This document shows, one piece after another, positions 16,383-24,446 of a stretch of 25,938 nt of DNA. The first letter of the stretch is position 1. The number at the start of each line of letters is the position of its first letter. The DNA is from JAILLW01 sp045640905. GTDB taxonomy: Bacteria > Bacillota > Clostridia > Lachnospirales > Lachnospiraceae. The DNA is taken from assembly GCA_045640905.1 (NCBI GenBank), contig JAZUFW010000016.1:1-25938 (forward strand). The letters run 5' to 3'. A program made the translations under genes and the position numbers. The notes beneath the pieces are model-generated. The model was given only the letters and a program-made list of their open reading frames with translations, did no database searches and was not told the origin of the DNA.

Positions 16383-16556
16383 ATGTTTGAGGCAGTTTTT
16401 TATACAGTAAAAAGCATAGACGGAGATTATGCTAATTTGGTTAATGAAGAAGAACCCGGCATGGAGCCGAAACTTGTGGCCAGGGCGCTGCTTCCTGCCG
16501 AAATCGAGGAAGGCAGTCGCATCAAGTACGAAATGCTCCAATATTCAATGGCGTAG
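16383..16556 (+). CDS. 57-residue small protein of unknown function
   Basis: ATG 16383 directly abuts the stop of the previous gene, with GGAGGAG at the ideal distance inside that gene's last codons. The product begins MFEAVFYTVKSIDGDYANLV and continues through a VARALLPAEIEEGSRIKYEM segment, which looks like a compact beta domain. I have a vague memory of similar short proteins in Lachnospiraceae but cannot name a family. It ends 10 bases before the Nudix gene. The strong ribosome binding site, translational coupling and sensible composition support it as real. Confidence 0.65.
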   Translation: MFEAVFYTVKSIDGDYANLVNEEEPGMEPKLVARALLPAEIEEGSRIKYEMLQYSMA

Positions 16557-16566
16557 GAGAGATTGT

Positions 16567-17010
16567 ATGAGAAATCGAAGCGTAGCATTTGTAATCAGAG
16601 ACAATAAGATTCTGATGGAAAAACTCTATTATTACAACAGGTATTTTTATTCAATTCCGGGTGGCGGAATCGAAGACGGTGAGACTCCGGAGCAGGCGGT
16701 TATCAGAGAATTAAAAGAAGAATGCGGACTTGACGGAACAATTGTGAAGAAACTATCCGAAACCTATAATCAGGGACGTACCGAGCATGCTTACGAGGTG
16801 AGCATTCCTGATGATCAGGAACCGATTGTGGGCTATGATCCGGAAGAACCTATGGATGAGCAGTCGATAAAAGACGTTGTTTGGATGAGTTTAGATGAAT
16901 TGTCCGAAAAGGACAGGTCATTTATGTGGCAATACGGACTGCTGCAGGTAGACGGATTTTTTGAACAGGTTTTAAAGTGGGGAGATGAAATCAGTTACCC
17001 GGGGACATGA
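16567..17010 (+). CDS. Nudix hydrolase
   Basis: A 148-residue pyrophosphohydrolase of nucleoside-diphosphate-linked compounds. The Nudix box is complete at residues 33-55: G-x5-E-x7-REL-x-EE-x-G, read as GGIEDGE, then RELKEECGL, which binds the catalytic metal. GGAGAGA precedes ATG 16567; an upstream extension of the frame overlaps the 57-residue gene in another frame and is rejected. The substrate (oxidised nucleotide, sugar nucleotide or other) cannot be judged. Confidence 0.92.
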   Translation: MRNRSVAFVIRDNKILMEKLYYYNRYFYSIPGGGIEDGETPEQAVIRELKEECGLDGTIVKKLSETYNQGRTEHAYEVSIPDDQEPIVGYDPEEPMDEQSIKDVVWMSLDELSEKDRSFMWQYGLLQVDGFFEQVLKWGDEISYPGT

Positions 17011-17028
17011 TTATTTCGGAGATTAGTT

Positions 17029-17277
17029 ATGAACGATACGGTTAGCATGAGCGTTTCTTCAATGACACGTCATGGTGATAATAAAGCAATATACATTTTA
17101 TTCACAGACGGAGACAAATCGGCTGAATTTGCCATTCCTGAATGTCGGCTGCTATCGAACAAAGGATTTGATACCGATGAAATAGGGCAGCTTGAAGAAT
17201 ACATTAACAACGAGCAGGATTATATCTATAGCATTGCGAAAGAAATCAATCCGATCAAGGCTTTTATGGGTAATTGA
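17029..17277 (+). CDS. Small protein of unknown function
   Basis: An 82-residue acidic, soluble protein (MNDTVSMSVSSMTRHGDNKA...) 18 bases after the Nudix stop, with GGAGA near the start. It appears to have a beta-strand-rich first half and a helical second half (EIGQLEEYINNEQDYIYSIA). It resembles small conserved proteins of Lachnospiraceae from memory, but no function is known to me. Confidence 0.65.
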   Translation: MNDTVSMSVSSMTRHGDNKAIYILFTDGDKSAEFAIPECRLLSNKGFDTDEIGQLEEYINNEQDYIYSIAKEINPIKAFMGN

Positions 17278-17338
17278 TTTTACTCGCCCTAGGTTTACAT
17301 AAGTTTGGTGACGACGCAAAAACAATTCAAAAAGCATA

Positions 17339-17390
17339 TTGACAGATGGATAGGTAATATGTTACATAATTAGATGTGTAATATATTACC
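17339..17390 (+). promoter_or_regulatory. MarR-type promoter/operator: consensus -35 plus two GTAATATRTTAC boxes
   Basis: A perfect TTGACA lies at 17339-17344. Downstream, GTAATATGTTAC (17354-17365) and the perfect palindrome GTAATATATTAC (17378-17389) are two nearly identical 12-base boxes 24 bases apart centre to centre; together they also form an inverted repeat with 14 of 16 arm positions matching (17353-17368 and 17375-17390). The boxes cover the -10 and transcription start region, so bound protein would block the promoter. The adjoining MarR gene is the natural autoregulator. Confidence 0.75.
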
Positions 17391-17409
17391 TTTTTACGTG
17401 GGAGAAAAA

Positions 17410-17880
17410 ATGAATTTTGATTTTGACATGAATATGGATATGGTTGAGTTTGGGCAGATGACCCCGCAACCGTTTATGCTGGGCCTGTTGAGTGCTTTTG
17501 ACAATAGATATCAGGCTTGTGCGGATAAGTTTTTTAAAGATATAACCTGGAAACAATTTTTCGCTGTCATCTGTATCAATATTTGCAAAGAGAATCCGAC
17601 AATAAATGAGTTGGCAGAGGTGATGGGGAGTTCTCATCAGAATGTAAAACAGATTCTTTTGAAACTCGAAAGTAAAGGATTTGCAACTATGATTCCGGAT
17701 AAAAAAGATAAAAGAAAACAGCGCATTGTTTTGACGAAGAAATGTAAGGATTTTTGTGAAAAAAATGATGCGCAGAGCCGGGAGATTATCCGGAAGATAT
17801 TTGACGGAATTAATGAAGAACAATTAGTGATTGCTATTAAGACTATTATGCAAATGGAAAGGAATATAAGTGATTTATGA
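17410..17880 (+). CDS. MarR family transcriptional regulator
   Basis: A 156-residue winged-helix regulator. The DNA-binding part spans about residues 45-115: TINELAEVMGSSHQNVKQIL holds the helix-turn-helix with its recognition helix, and PDKKDKRKQRIVLT is the basic wing. The N-terminus is unusually rich in Asp/Met/Phe (MNFDFDMNMDMVEFGQM). ATG 17410 follows GGGAG. It lies directly behind the double operator and overlaps the flavodoxin-like gene by four bases (ATGA), so it probably represses itself and that gene until a ligand or oxidant appears. Confidence 0.9.
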   Translation: MNFDFDMNMDMVEFGQMTPQPFMLGLLSAFDNRYQACADKFFKDITWKQFFAVICINICKENPTINELAEVMGSSHQNVKQILLKLESKGFATMIPDKKDKRKQRIVLTKKCKDFCEKNDAQSREIIRKIFDGINEEQLVIAIKTIMQMERNISDL

Positions 17881-18419
17881 AAATATTGGTTATCTATACG
17901 TCACAAACCGGTTTCACAAAGAAATATGCCGAATGGATTTCGACAAAACTGAATGCCGATATTTTGACTATTCAGGAAGCAAAGAAAAAGAAAATGGATT
18001 TCTATGATAAATATGACGCCATTATCTATGGTGGCTGGGTTATGGCAGGAAGTGTTGTCAACTCTAAATGGTTCTTAGAAGAAGCATCTGCCTGGAAGAA
18101 TAAGAAGTTGGCTATTTTCTGTGTCGGCGCCAGCCCGGAAGAGAATCCTGACATTGAGGATAACTTGAGCAAACTGCTTACAGATGAACAAAAAACTTAC
18201 ATTAGGGCATTTTATTGTCCGGGCGGAATTGATTATTCGAGAATGAAGACGCCATCGAAATTGGCAATGAAAGCTTTGTCAGCAGCACTATCTAAAAAGA
18301 AAGATGCGAGTCAAAAGGAAAAAGATATGGCAGAAATGATTAGCCATTCTTATGATATTTCCGATGAAAAGTATATTGTTCCTATAACAAATTATACCTT
18401 GGACTGCAGCATGCAGTAA
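17877..18419 (+). CDS. Flavodoxin-domain protein
   Basis: A 180-residue protein with a flavodoxin fold. The FMN phosphate loop is TSQTGFT (8-14) after the first strand MKILVIY; YGGWVMAG (51-58) and FCVGASPEE (80-88) fit the flavin-contacting loops. Its length and the following helical C-terminus are similar to HemG-like/flavodoxin-domain proteins that act with MarR regulators in redox stress, though a protoporphyrinogen oxidase role is not shown. Translation is coupled to the MarR gene by the four-base overlap. Confidence 0.85.
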   Translation: MKILVIYTSQTGFTKKYAEWISTKLNADILTIQEAKKKKMDFYDKYDAIIYGGWVMAGSVVNSKWFLEEASAWKNKKLAIFCVGASPEENPDIEDNLSKLLTDEQKTYIRAFYCPGGIDYSRMKTPSKLAMKALSAALSKKKDASQKEKDMAEMISHSYDISDEKYIVPITNYTLDCSMQ

Positions 18420-18558
18420 TTATCAAATATCTGACAGCGGAATAAATTATCCCAGAAAATTTTCTGCCATTTGGAATTACGCAGATGGCGATTTTGTCTA
18501 TTTTGATGGCGCAATTAGCAGTGTTAGTTATGCGACGGGACGTACTGAGCCATACTGA
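18415..18558 (+). pseudogene. Coding-like remnant without a start codon
   Basis: In one plus frame the sequence after the flavodoxin stop reads sensibly for about 45 codons, including NYPRKFSAIWNYADGDFVYF and then DGAISSVSYATG, and ends in TGA at 18556-18558. There is no start codon or ribosome binding site and the end runs into the hairpin element at 18537. It may be the tail of a decayed gene; it could also be chance. Confidence 0.25.
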
Positions 18559-18595
18559 GCCAAAGGACACATCCTTGTGGGAAAAGTACCGTCCC
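18537..18595. repeat. Imperfect hairpin element with internal 10-bp direct repeat (REP-like)
   Basis: GGGACGTACT (18537-18546) pairs with AGTACCGTCCC (18585-18595) except for one bulged G. Inside it TACTGAGCCA occurs twice in tandem (18543-18552, 18553-18562). A further motif, TGACCCCGTCCCC, occurs at 18687-18699. Such GGGACG/GTCCC palindromes in intergenic DNA resemble REP-type elements mobilised by IS200-like (RAYT) transposases; no transposase is in the window. Confidence 0.45.
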
Positions 18596-18734
18596 AAAAT
18601 CTGTGTGAAATATCATATAAAAAATGTGATTTATTCTTATATATACATAATGTGTCATCTGTATAATATACAATGAGTCGAAAAAATGACCCCGTCCCCA
18701 AGGGTTCATATACAATTGGAAGGGATGATACTTT
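18596..18734 (+). other. Rest of the 315-base gap upstream of the MATE gene
   Basis: AT-rich DNA with a TATAAT at 18662-18667 that could be the -10 of the transporter gene (no good -35), the TGACCCCGTCCCC motif and a GGAAGGG ribosome binding site before 18735. No real reading frame is supported. Confidence 0.4.
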
Positions 18735-20099
18735 ATGAAGACAAAAGAAAAGACGCGTGTAATAGATGAAAAGACTCCGCTGATGGTTATCGCCGGGCCT
18801 ATGTTCATGGAACTTTTCCTGAATATTCTGCTTAACAATATTGATACTATCATGCTGAGCCATTATTCGGAAAATGCTGTAGGTGCTGTAGGAAATGCTA
18901 ATCAGGTTATGTTCCTGGTTATCATTATGTTTAACATTATTGCTAACGCTACATCCGTAGTCGTGGCGCAGTATCTGGGCGCAAAGCAGTATGAAAAAAT
19001 GAATCAGATTTATACGCTGGCACTTTGCTTTAATCTGGTCTTTGGTATTCTGCTGTGCGGTGGGTTAGTTGCTGCAAACGGCGGTATTATGACGTTGCTA
19101 AACGTGTCTACGGAAATGAGACCGTATGCAATGACATATATTTACATTGTTGGCGGCGGTTTGTTTTTGCAGGCATGCTACAATGTTATGTTGCAGATAT
19201 TAAGGTGTAACGGACATACCAAGGTCGGTATGTATATTTCCGTTATCATCAACCTGATTAATATTTTCGGAAATTACATGTTCCTGTACGGGCCGCTTAA
19301 GTTCCTTGATTTGGGAGTCGCCGGCGTAGCCATATCAACGGTAGTGGCGAGATTTGTGGCCCTGGTGGTTTCTATAGCATTTTTCTACAAGTCAAAGATC
19401 GGACGCATTTCGCTTTCGTATCTTAAGCCTTTTCCCGGGGATATGCTTCTAAAGATGATAAAAATAGGTCTGCCTTCGGCCGGAGAGAATTTCTCATACA
19501 GTCTGTATCAGATGGTTCTTTTGAGTTTTGTAAATCGTATGGGAAATGATTCGGTTAATGCCAGAGCTTTTTGTAATTCGTTGATTTCTTTTGCCATGGT
19601 ATTTTCGAACGCATCAGCCATGGCTACGCAGATTATTACGGGACATTTGGTAGGTGCGGGCAAAGAAGATGCCGCCTATAAGAGAGTATTCCAGACTTTG
19701 AAAGTGTCTTTGCCTATTACGGTTGGACTCGCCGGAATAAACTGTCTGCTGAGTCCTTTTACGCTGAGAATTTTTACGAACAATGAACAGATAATTCATC
19801 TGGGATTATTTATATTATTGGTTGATATTTTTGTCGAGATCGGCAGATGCTTAAATATGACATTTGTAAGTTCGCTAAAAGCTGCCGGCGATTACGTATA
19901 TCCTTTGATAGTCGGTCTGTTTACCATGTGGGGACTCGGAGTTACCGTAGGTTACGGGCTTGGAATTGCTGCAGGTTTGGGCGTCGCAGGCATTTTTGCC
20001 GGAACCGCTACCGATGAATGTATCAGAGGCTTAATCGTAATGAACCATTGGAGAAAGAAAAAGTGGCTCGGCAAAGCGATAGTTAAAAAAGCTTCGTAA
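18735..20099 (+). CDS. MATE family efflux transporter
   Basis: A 454-residue inner-membrane antiporter with about 12 membrane helices arranged as two halves, exporting drugs or metabolites in exchange for Na+ or H+. Typical MATE segments are visible: DTIMLSHYSENAVGAVGNANQ in helix 1-2, NATSVVVAQYLGAKQ, GVAGVAISTVVARF, and in the second half ATQIITGHLVGAGKEDAAYK. A charged cytoplasmic tail (HWRKKKWLGK) ends it. It is convergent with the other MATE gene, six bases between the stops, yet the two are only distantly alike. Confidence 0.93.
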   Translation: MKTKEKTRVIDEKTPLMVIAGPMFMELFLNILLNNIDTIMLSHYSENAVGAVGNANQVMFLVIIMFNIIANATSVVVAQYLGAKQYEKMNQIYTLALCFNLVFGILLCGGLVAANGGIMTLLNVSTEMRPYAMTYIYIVGGGLFLQACYNVMLQILRCNGHTKVGMYISVIINLINIFGNYMFLYGPLKFLDLGVAGVAISTVVARFVALVVSIAFFYKSKIGRISLSYLKPFPGDMLLKMIKIGLPSAGENFSYSLYQMVLLSFVNRMGNDSVNARAFCNSLISFAMVFSNASAMATQIITGHLVGAGKEDAAYKRVFQTLKVSLPITVGLAGINCLLSPFTLRIFTNNEQIIHLGLFILLVDIFVEIGRCLNMTFVSSLKAAGDYVYPLIVGLFTMWGLGVTVGYGLGIAAGLGVAGIFAGTATDECIRGLIVMNHWRKKKWLGKAIVKKAS

Positions 20100-20105
20100 A
20101 TCTGT

Positions 20106-21458
20106 TTATATTTTCGCAAGGCCCTTTCGGTAATAAAGGGCCGAACAAATAAGCCATGCCATCTGTGACAAAATGGCTGAAATCAATATTCCGTAAATTC
20201 CCATTTTAATAACATATACGAACAGGACATTTGCGACAGGCTGAAGCAAAAGCACCGACCATATTGCGGCGAGCTTTGTCTGTTTCATCATTCCGAGACC
20301 CTGAAGCATTCCGGTGAAGCACACTTTCGGAACCTGGAACAGTGATGCTCCGGATATAAAGATACATGATTTGATGCCGAGACTGATAAAGTCCGGAGAG
20401 GTACTGTACAATCCGACGTACGGTCTGGATATCAGAATGATAATACTTGATGATATCACGGAAAAAATAGCGGAATACTTAATTAGCATGGTGGAGTATT
20501 TTTTTATCAAATGATTCTGACCGGCGCCACGGCTTCGACCGATTAATACGACGGCGGAGTTCAAAAATCCGCGACCGAATGCATAACTAATGCTAAGCAT
20601 CAGCGAAGCAACGGAATATACTGATACTTCGAAGGAACCGGTTCGTGCCAGAATTGCCGAAGAAATCAAAAATCCGAAACGCATGAGTATGTTTTCGACG
20701 AAAGTTTCTTTCCACATTTGAAGGATTTCTTTGATTGCGGAAACAGATGCCTTGATTTTGTTTTTTATTATGAATATAAAACTCAGATATTCGTTTTCTT
20801 TGAGCACAAAATGTAAAGAATACAAAAATGCTGCAACTGTTCCCAAAACCGTTGCGATGGCAGCACCTTGAATTTTCAGGGCGGGGAATCCGAAATGCCC
20901 TTCAATCAGCAGATAATTGAAGCAAATGTTTACGATAGAGGATATAGCGTTTGACGTAAACGCCAAAGTGGTTTTGCCATATCCGCGCAAACCTGCGTTC
21001 AGCAATAAAAGGAGTTGATTAAAAATCATTCCTCCCATAATAATGCGGAAATACTGAATAGATAAATCCATCGTATCTTCCTGTCCGGAACAAATCTGCA
21101 TTATTCCGCCTGCAAATATGCAGCTCAATATTCCCAAAATTATTGAAAGAACGATAACCGAATAGAGTGCGGTCAGAAAAATGGAATTGACTCGTTCACG
21201 GTCTTTTTTGCCGTAATAAAATGACACCAGGGTACTGAGTACTGTGTTAATGGCCACAAACGGTGCGAAGATAAAGAATTTCGGTTGGGTGGTAACCGAT
21301 ACGGCGGCTATATATGATACTCCGAGGGAGGATACCATTTTGGAGTCGATGATGGAAGTAAATGTGTTAAATAGTTCTTCCATCATTGACGGAACGGCAA
21401 ATTTAAATATTTCTCCTTTGGAAACAAGAGTGTTTTCCGATCTTTCCTGAAACGACAT
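20106..21458 (-). CDS. MATE family transporter, last gene of the radical SAM / CARF-HEPN operon
   Basis: A 450-residue protein with about 12 membrane helices and MATE features: MMEELFNTFTSIIDSKMVSS near the start, NTVLSTLVSFYYGKKDRERV, GAAIATVLGTVAAF and, in the second half, NSAVVLIGRSRGAGQ. It starts one base after the stop of the CARF-HEPN gene, and its ribosome binding site GGAGGAA overlaps that gene's last codons, so translation is coupled. That tight link suggests it moves a product or signal belonging to the same system. A GGCCCTTT/AAAGGGCC hairpin at its 3' end (20121-20143) lacks a T-tract. Confidence 0.92.
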   Translation of the reverse strand: MSFQERSENTLVSKGEIFKFAVPSMMEELFNTFTSIIDSKMVSSLGVSYIAAVSVTTQPKFFIFAPFVAINTVLSTLVSFYYGKKDRERVNSIFLTALYSVIVLSIILGILSCIFAGGIMQICSGQEDTMDLSIQYFRIIMGGMIFNQLLLLLNAGLRGYGKTTLAFTSNAISSIVNICFNYLLIEGHFGFPALKIQGAAIATVLGTVAAFLYSLHFVLKENEYLSFIFIIKNKIKASVSAIKEILQMWKETFVENILMRFGFLISSAILARTGSFEVSVYSVASLMLSISYAFGRGFLNSAVVLIGRSRGAGQNHLIKKYSTMLIKYSAIFSVISSSIIILISRPYVGLYSTSPDFISLGIKSCIFISGASLFQVPKVCFTGMLQGLGMMKQTKLAAIWSVLLLQPVANVLFVYVIKMGIYGILISAILSQMAWLICSALYYRKGLAKI

Positions 21459-21459
21459 C

Positions 21460-23289
21460 TTAGTCTTCCTCCGGGGCTAACATTTTGATATTGACATGAA
21501 TTTCCCTGCCGTTAAATGTGCAGGTACAGTTCTGCTCGAGAACTCCGCCTTCCAAAGACTCAAAGGGCGCAAGCTGATGAGCACCTGTATACGAACGAAA
21601 ATCTTCGCTTGTTAACTTTACGGGTACGTAGCCGGGATTGTTCATCTGATCACATACGGCCAAATACATGTTAACGAATTGCCGCAAAGCCTTGCTTATG
21701 AGCTCCGTGTTGTTTTCGGGAGTAACGGTTGATGCATGAGCGCCTGCCGTTTGCGGGGCAATGGCATGACACACCTGGTTACGAAGGTTTCCGATGTGGA
21801 AATATGCTATCAAAAGTTCAAGCAGTGAATTGTCATCGTGTAAATCGGAATATGCAGGCAGTACGCCGTCAACACCGCCATGTGTGCGGCGAACGCACAA
21901 TCCCGCCAAGTCACGTTCTATCATGGCTTTTCCCTGACGGTTATTAATAAAGTTTCTGCCGTAACTTTTCAGCATGTAGTGATCTGCATCGTTAAATGCA
22001 TAGCGGCATTTGTATGATTCATTCCAATATGCAACGTTGAGTTCTTTTTTGACATTTTCCAAGTCCGAAGGCCCTTTTGCGTAATAAAAGATTCCTCTGT
22101 CGACGAGGTCTTCGGGGATATGCGATTCAATAATGGAAAGAGCCTGCTGGAACATTTTTTTATCAACCGTCCATTTCAATAAGGCGGGAATGCTGGCAGT
22201 TTCGTCTTTTAGCAAATCACCGTAATCTTTTTCAATCAGACTCTTCATTACGATATAGGCGGTGTCTCTGTTGTCGGATTCATCTTTAAGAGATTCTCTG
22301 ATTATACTGATTCCATATCTTATTATCGGAATGTTACAGAATGTGACACCTTCGTCAACGTACTTGATACCTTCAATTAATGTATCGATGGCAGGCGTCT
22401 TTTTCGGGCGAGAACTCCAATATTTGCAAATATCGGAGGACTTTCCGTAATTTAGGAAAGTATAGATTCCCGAAAGCAGTTTTTGAATTTCGTAACGCTG
22501 CCATTCGTTTTTGATCGGATTGACAGGGAAAGTGGGGTCGTATGAAGTCTGAATAATGCCTGCCAGTTCAACTTTGTTATTGGCACTTTCACTGTATATG
22601 GAAATCATGTTATAAAGGCTGAAAGCCTCGTTGAAATCAAATCCCTGTAAGTCGATATAGAGTTTGATGTCATCGCTTCGCAGAGTTAATAGATTGCTGA
22701 TGATTGCCTCATATTCTTCTTCGAATTGTCCGAAATTGTTGCCAATGACAGGCAAGAATCTGATAGCTACCTTTTTGTTTATTTCCAGCGGATACATTTT
22801 GTAATGTGAGTTGAGTTTTGAATATGAAACTGCACATTTGTAGTCAAATACTTCCTTGGGCAGGGAGGATTTAATCTCGGAATATTCGGAAGATGTCATA
22901 TCTTTGAAAATCGAAAAATCTTTCTCGGTGTTTTCGGGAGCATTTTCCATTATTTCAAAAAGGTCGATATCCAATCCGTCCAAGAACTGCTGGATTCGAT
23001 ACTGATAAAAACCATATTCGGAAAGCTTGTTTACATCGCTCATTTTTTCGATAATGGCTTCCTTCAAGGGCAGGGGGGCGGTATTATCATATTCGTTGAC
23101 AGCGGTAGAATTTGCTACTACCAAAATCTCATCAATTCGATTTTGGGACAGGATATATTTGGTTCCGGCTTCGGCTACCGAGATGCCGGTACAATACAGT
23201 TTCTCACCGTTGTCATCCGTATATACGAAGTAATCCAGAGCGTCCTTTCTGGTTGAATATCCAAGTGTTGTTATCAGTATGTTTTTCAT
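21460..23289 (-). CDS. CARF-HEPN protein, TM1812/Csx1-like putative cyclic-oligonucleotide-activated RNase
   Basis: A 609-residue protein. The N-terminal 280 residues look like a CARF domain of the TM1812 (DxTHG) group: MKNILITTLGYS as strand 1 and loop, EILVVANSTA (54-63), and LYIDLQGFDFNEAFSLY at 210-226 in place of the DxTHG strand, followed by the VELAGII...YEIQKLLSGIYTFLNYGKSS stretch typical of that group. The C-terminal part has the HEPN RNase motif R-x4-H as RNQVCH (503-508) inside HIGNLRNQVCHAIA. In the family, CARF domains bind cyclic oligoadenylate made by Cas10 and switch on the HEPN RNase. No cas gene or array is in the window. The start at 23289 has only a weak AAGGCGG. It lies 21 bases after the radical SAM gene and one base before the MATE gene. 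Assignment rests on motifs read by eye. Confidence 0.72.
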   Translation of the reverse strand: MKNILITTLGYSTRKDALDYFVYTDDNGEKLYCTGISVAEAGTKYILSQNRIDEILVVANSTAVNEYDNTAPLPLKEAIIEKMSDVNKLSEYGFYQYRIQQFLDGLDIDLFEIMENAPENTEKDFSIFKDMTSSEYSEIKSSLPKEVFDYKCAVSYSKLNSHYKMYPLEINKKVAIRFLPVIGNNFGQFEEEYEAIISNLLTLRSDDIKLYIDLQGFDFNEAFSLYNMISIYSESANNKVELAGIIQTSYDPTFPVNPIKNEWQRYEIQKLLSGIYTFLNYGKSSDICKYWSSRPKKTPAIDTLIEGIKYVDEGVTFCNIPIIRYGISIIRESLKDESDNRDTAYIVMKSLIEKDYGDLLKDETASIPALLKWTVDKKMFQQALSIIESHIPEDLVDRGIFYYAKGPSDLENVKKELNVAYWNESYKCRYAFNDADHYMLKSYGRNFINNRQGKAMIERDLAGLCVRRTHGGVDGVLPAYSDLHDDNSLLELLIAYFHIGNLRNQVCHAIAPQTAGAHASTVTPENNTELISKALRQFVNMYLAVCDQMNNPGYVPVKLTSEDFRSYTGAHQLAPFESLEGGVLEQNCTCTFNGREIHVNIKMLAPEED

Positions 23290-23310
23290 GATGTGTATCC
23301 GCCTTATTAT

Positions 23311-24387
23311 TTATTGTGCTGTCCAGTAATTGGTCAAATAACATTTCTTGTGTTTCTCATAATCCAATTCACTAAGGATTTCATCTATGCTGGGAGCGGT
23401 TGGATCCTGGCCGATGAATCGAACATGAGCATCGTTGGGGTTGACGAAGAATCTTCCGGTACTGTCAACCAGCAAAACTGCGCATTCTCTGTTTTGAAGA
23501 GCGGAAGCAGGGTAGGTAATGTGAAGCTTATCACCATACTTTGCTTTTAAATTTTCACAAATATCGCGAACTTCCGGTTTGTCTACGTATATATCATCGA
23601 AAATGTCTTTGCATTTCCAACAATTATCCACGCTATACATATGCCAACGCTTTACGCCGAGAGAAATAAGTTCTTTGGCTGTCTCTTCGAGGTAAGCTTT
23701 GCTTTGCTGAGTAACGACGGTGTGAATCATCATATTTACGTCAGATTCGACCAAAAGCTTAATGTTCTTACGGAGAATGCTGACCTGATCAAAGCCGCCC
23801 GAGGGCATTGATACAGGGGGACGAACGGAGTTTAATAAATCGTTGTTCATGGCATCTACCGTTAATCGAACCAATACGCCGGCTTCTTTCAAAAGAGGAA
23901 CTATCTTTCCAAGTAACTGAGTTGTTCCGTTGGTATTTAAGATGAGGGATACTTTACCGGAAAAGAGCTTAATGATATCGGGTAACTTGGGGTTAAGCGT
24001 AGGTTCTCCGCCGCTAAGTCCGACAACCAGAGGATGAACAGCCAGGATGCTCTCGGCAGTCTTCATTATCTGGTCCGTGTTATCCGTGTGGATAGCGGTT
24101 TCCGCAAAGCAGTATATACAATCAAGGTTGCAACGACCGGAAACTTCCCATCCGAGATAGAAGGGATATTTAGATTCGATGTTTTCGGTCTTTTTATCTT
24201 TTTGTGTTTCAATGAATTCAGAAAATGACACTTCTGTCAGCGGATTGACTTGGGCCTTAATATCATCGATAAACAGATTCTCGTAATACGCGTACAGATG
24301 GTCAATATCATCATGCACCGTAACTCCACCGATTTCGTCTCTTAATCTGTAACGTGTTCCTATTGCAATAACCTTTACATTGTCCAT
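23311..24387 (-). CDS. Radical SAM enzyme, first gene of the CARF-HEPN operon
   Basis: A 358-residue radical SAM protein. CNLDCIYC (Cys86, 90, 93) binds the 4Fe-4S cluster, GLSGGEPTLNP (123-133) holds the GGEP motif for SAM, and LILNTNGT and LTVDAMN fit later barrel strands. About 75 residues precede the barrel (MDNVKVIAIGTRYRLRDEIG...) and have no family I recognise. The C-terminal part keeps scattered cysteines (256, 259, 277, 302, 349) and a CAVLLVDSTGRFFVNP stretch like the start of a SPASM/twitch domain, but not a complete SPASM set. AGGAGG precedes ATG 24387 at the ideal distance. The reaction is unknown; a modified peptide or nucleotide exported by the operon's MATE is conceivable. Confidence 0.88.
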   Translation of the reverse strand: MDNVKVIAIGTRYRLRDEIGGVTVHDDIDHLYAYYENLFIDDIKAQVNPLTEVSFSEFIETQKDKKTENIESKYPFYLGWEVSGRCNLDCIYCFAETAIHTDNTDQIMKTAESILAVHPLVVGLSGGEPTLNPKLPDIIKLFSGKVSLILNTNGTTQLLGKIVPLLKEAGVLVRLTVDAMNNDLLNSVRPPVSMPSGGFDQVSILRKNIKLLVESDVNMMIHTVVTQQSKAYLEETAKELISLGVKRWHMYSVDNCWKCKDIFDDIYVDKPEVRDICENLKAKYGDKLHITYPASALQNRECAVLLVDSTGRFFVNPNDAHVRFIGQDPTAPSIDEILSELDYEKHKKCYLTNYWTAQ

Positions 24388-24446
24388 AGTTTCCTCCTAA
24401 AAATGATTCGGATTTTTATAATATTTGTTATGAAAATAACATTAAA

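Noticed and set aside
20119..20143. GGCCCTTT...AAAGGGCC hairpin as a terminator between the convergent MATE genes
   Set aside because: No T-tract follows on either strand and it lies inside the end of the minus-strand coding region; at most it is a weak barrier.
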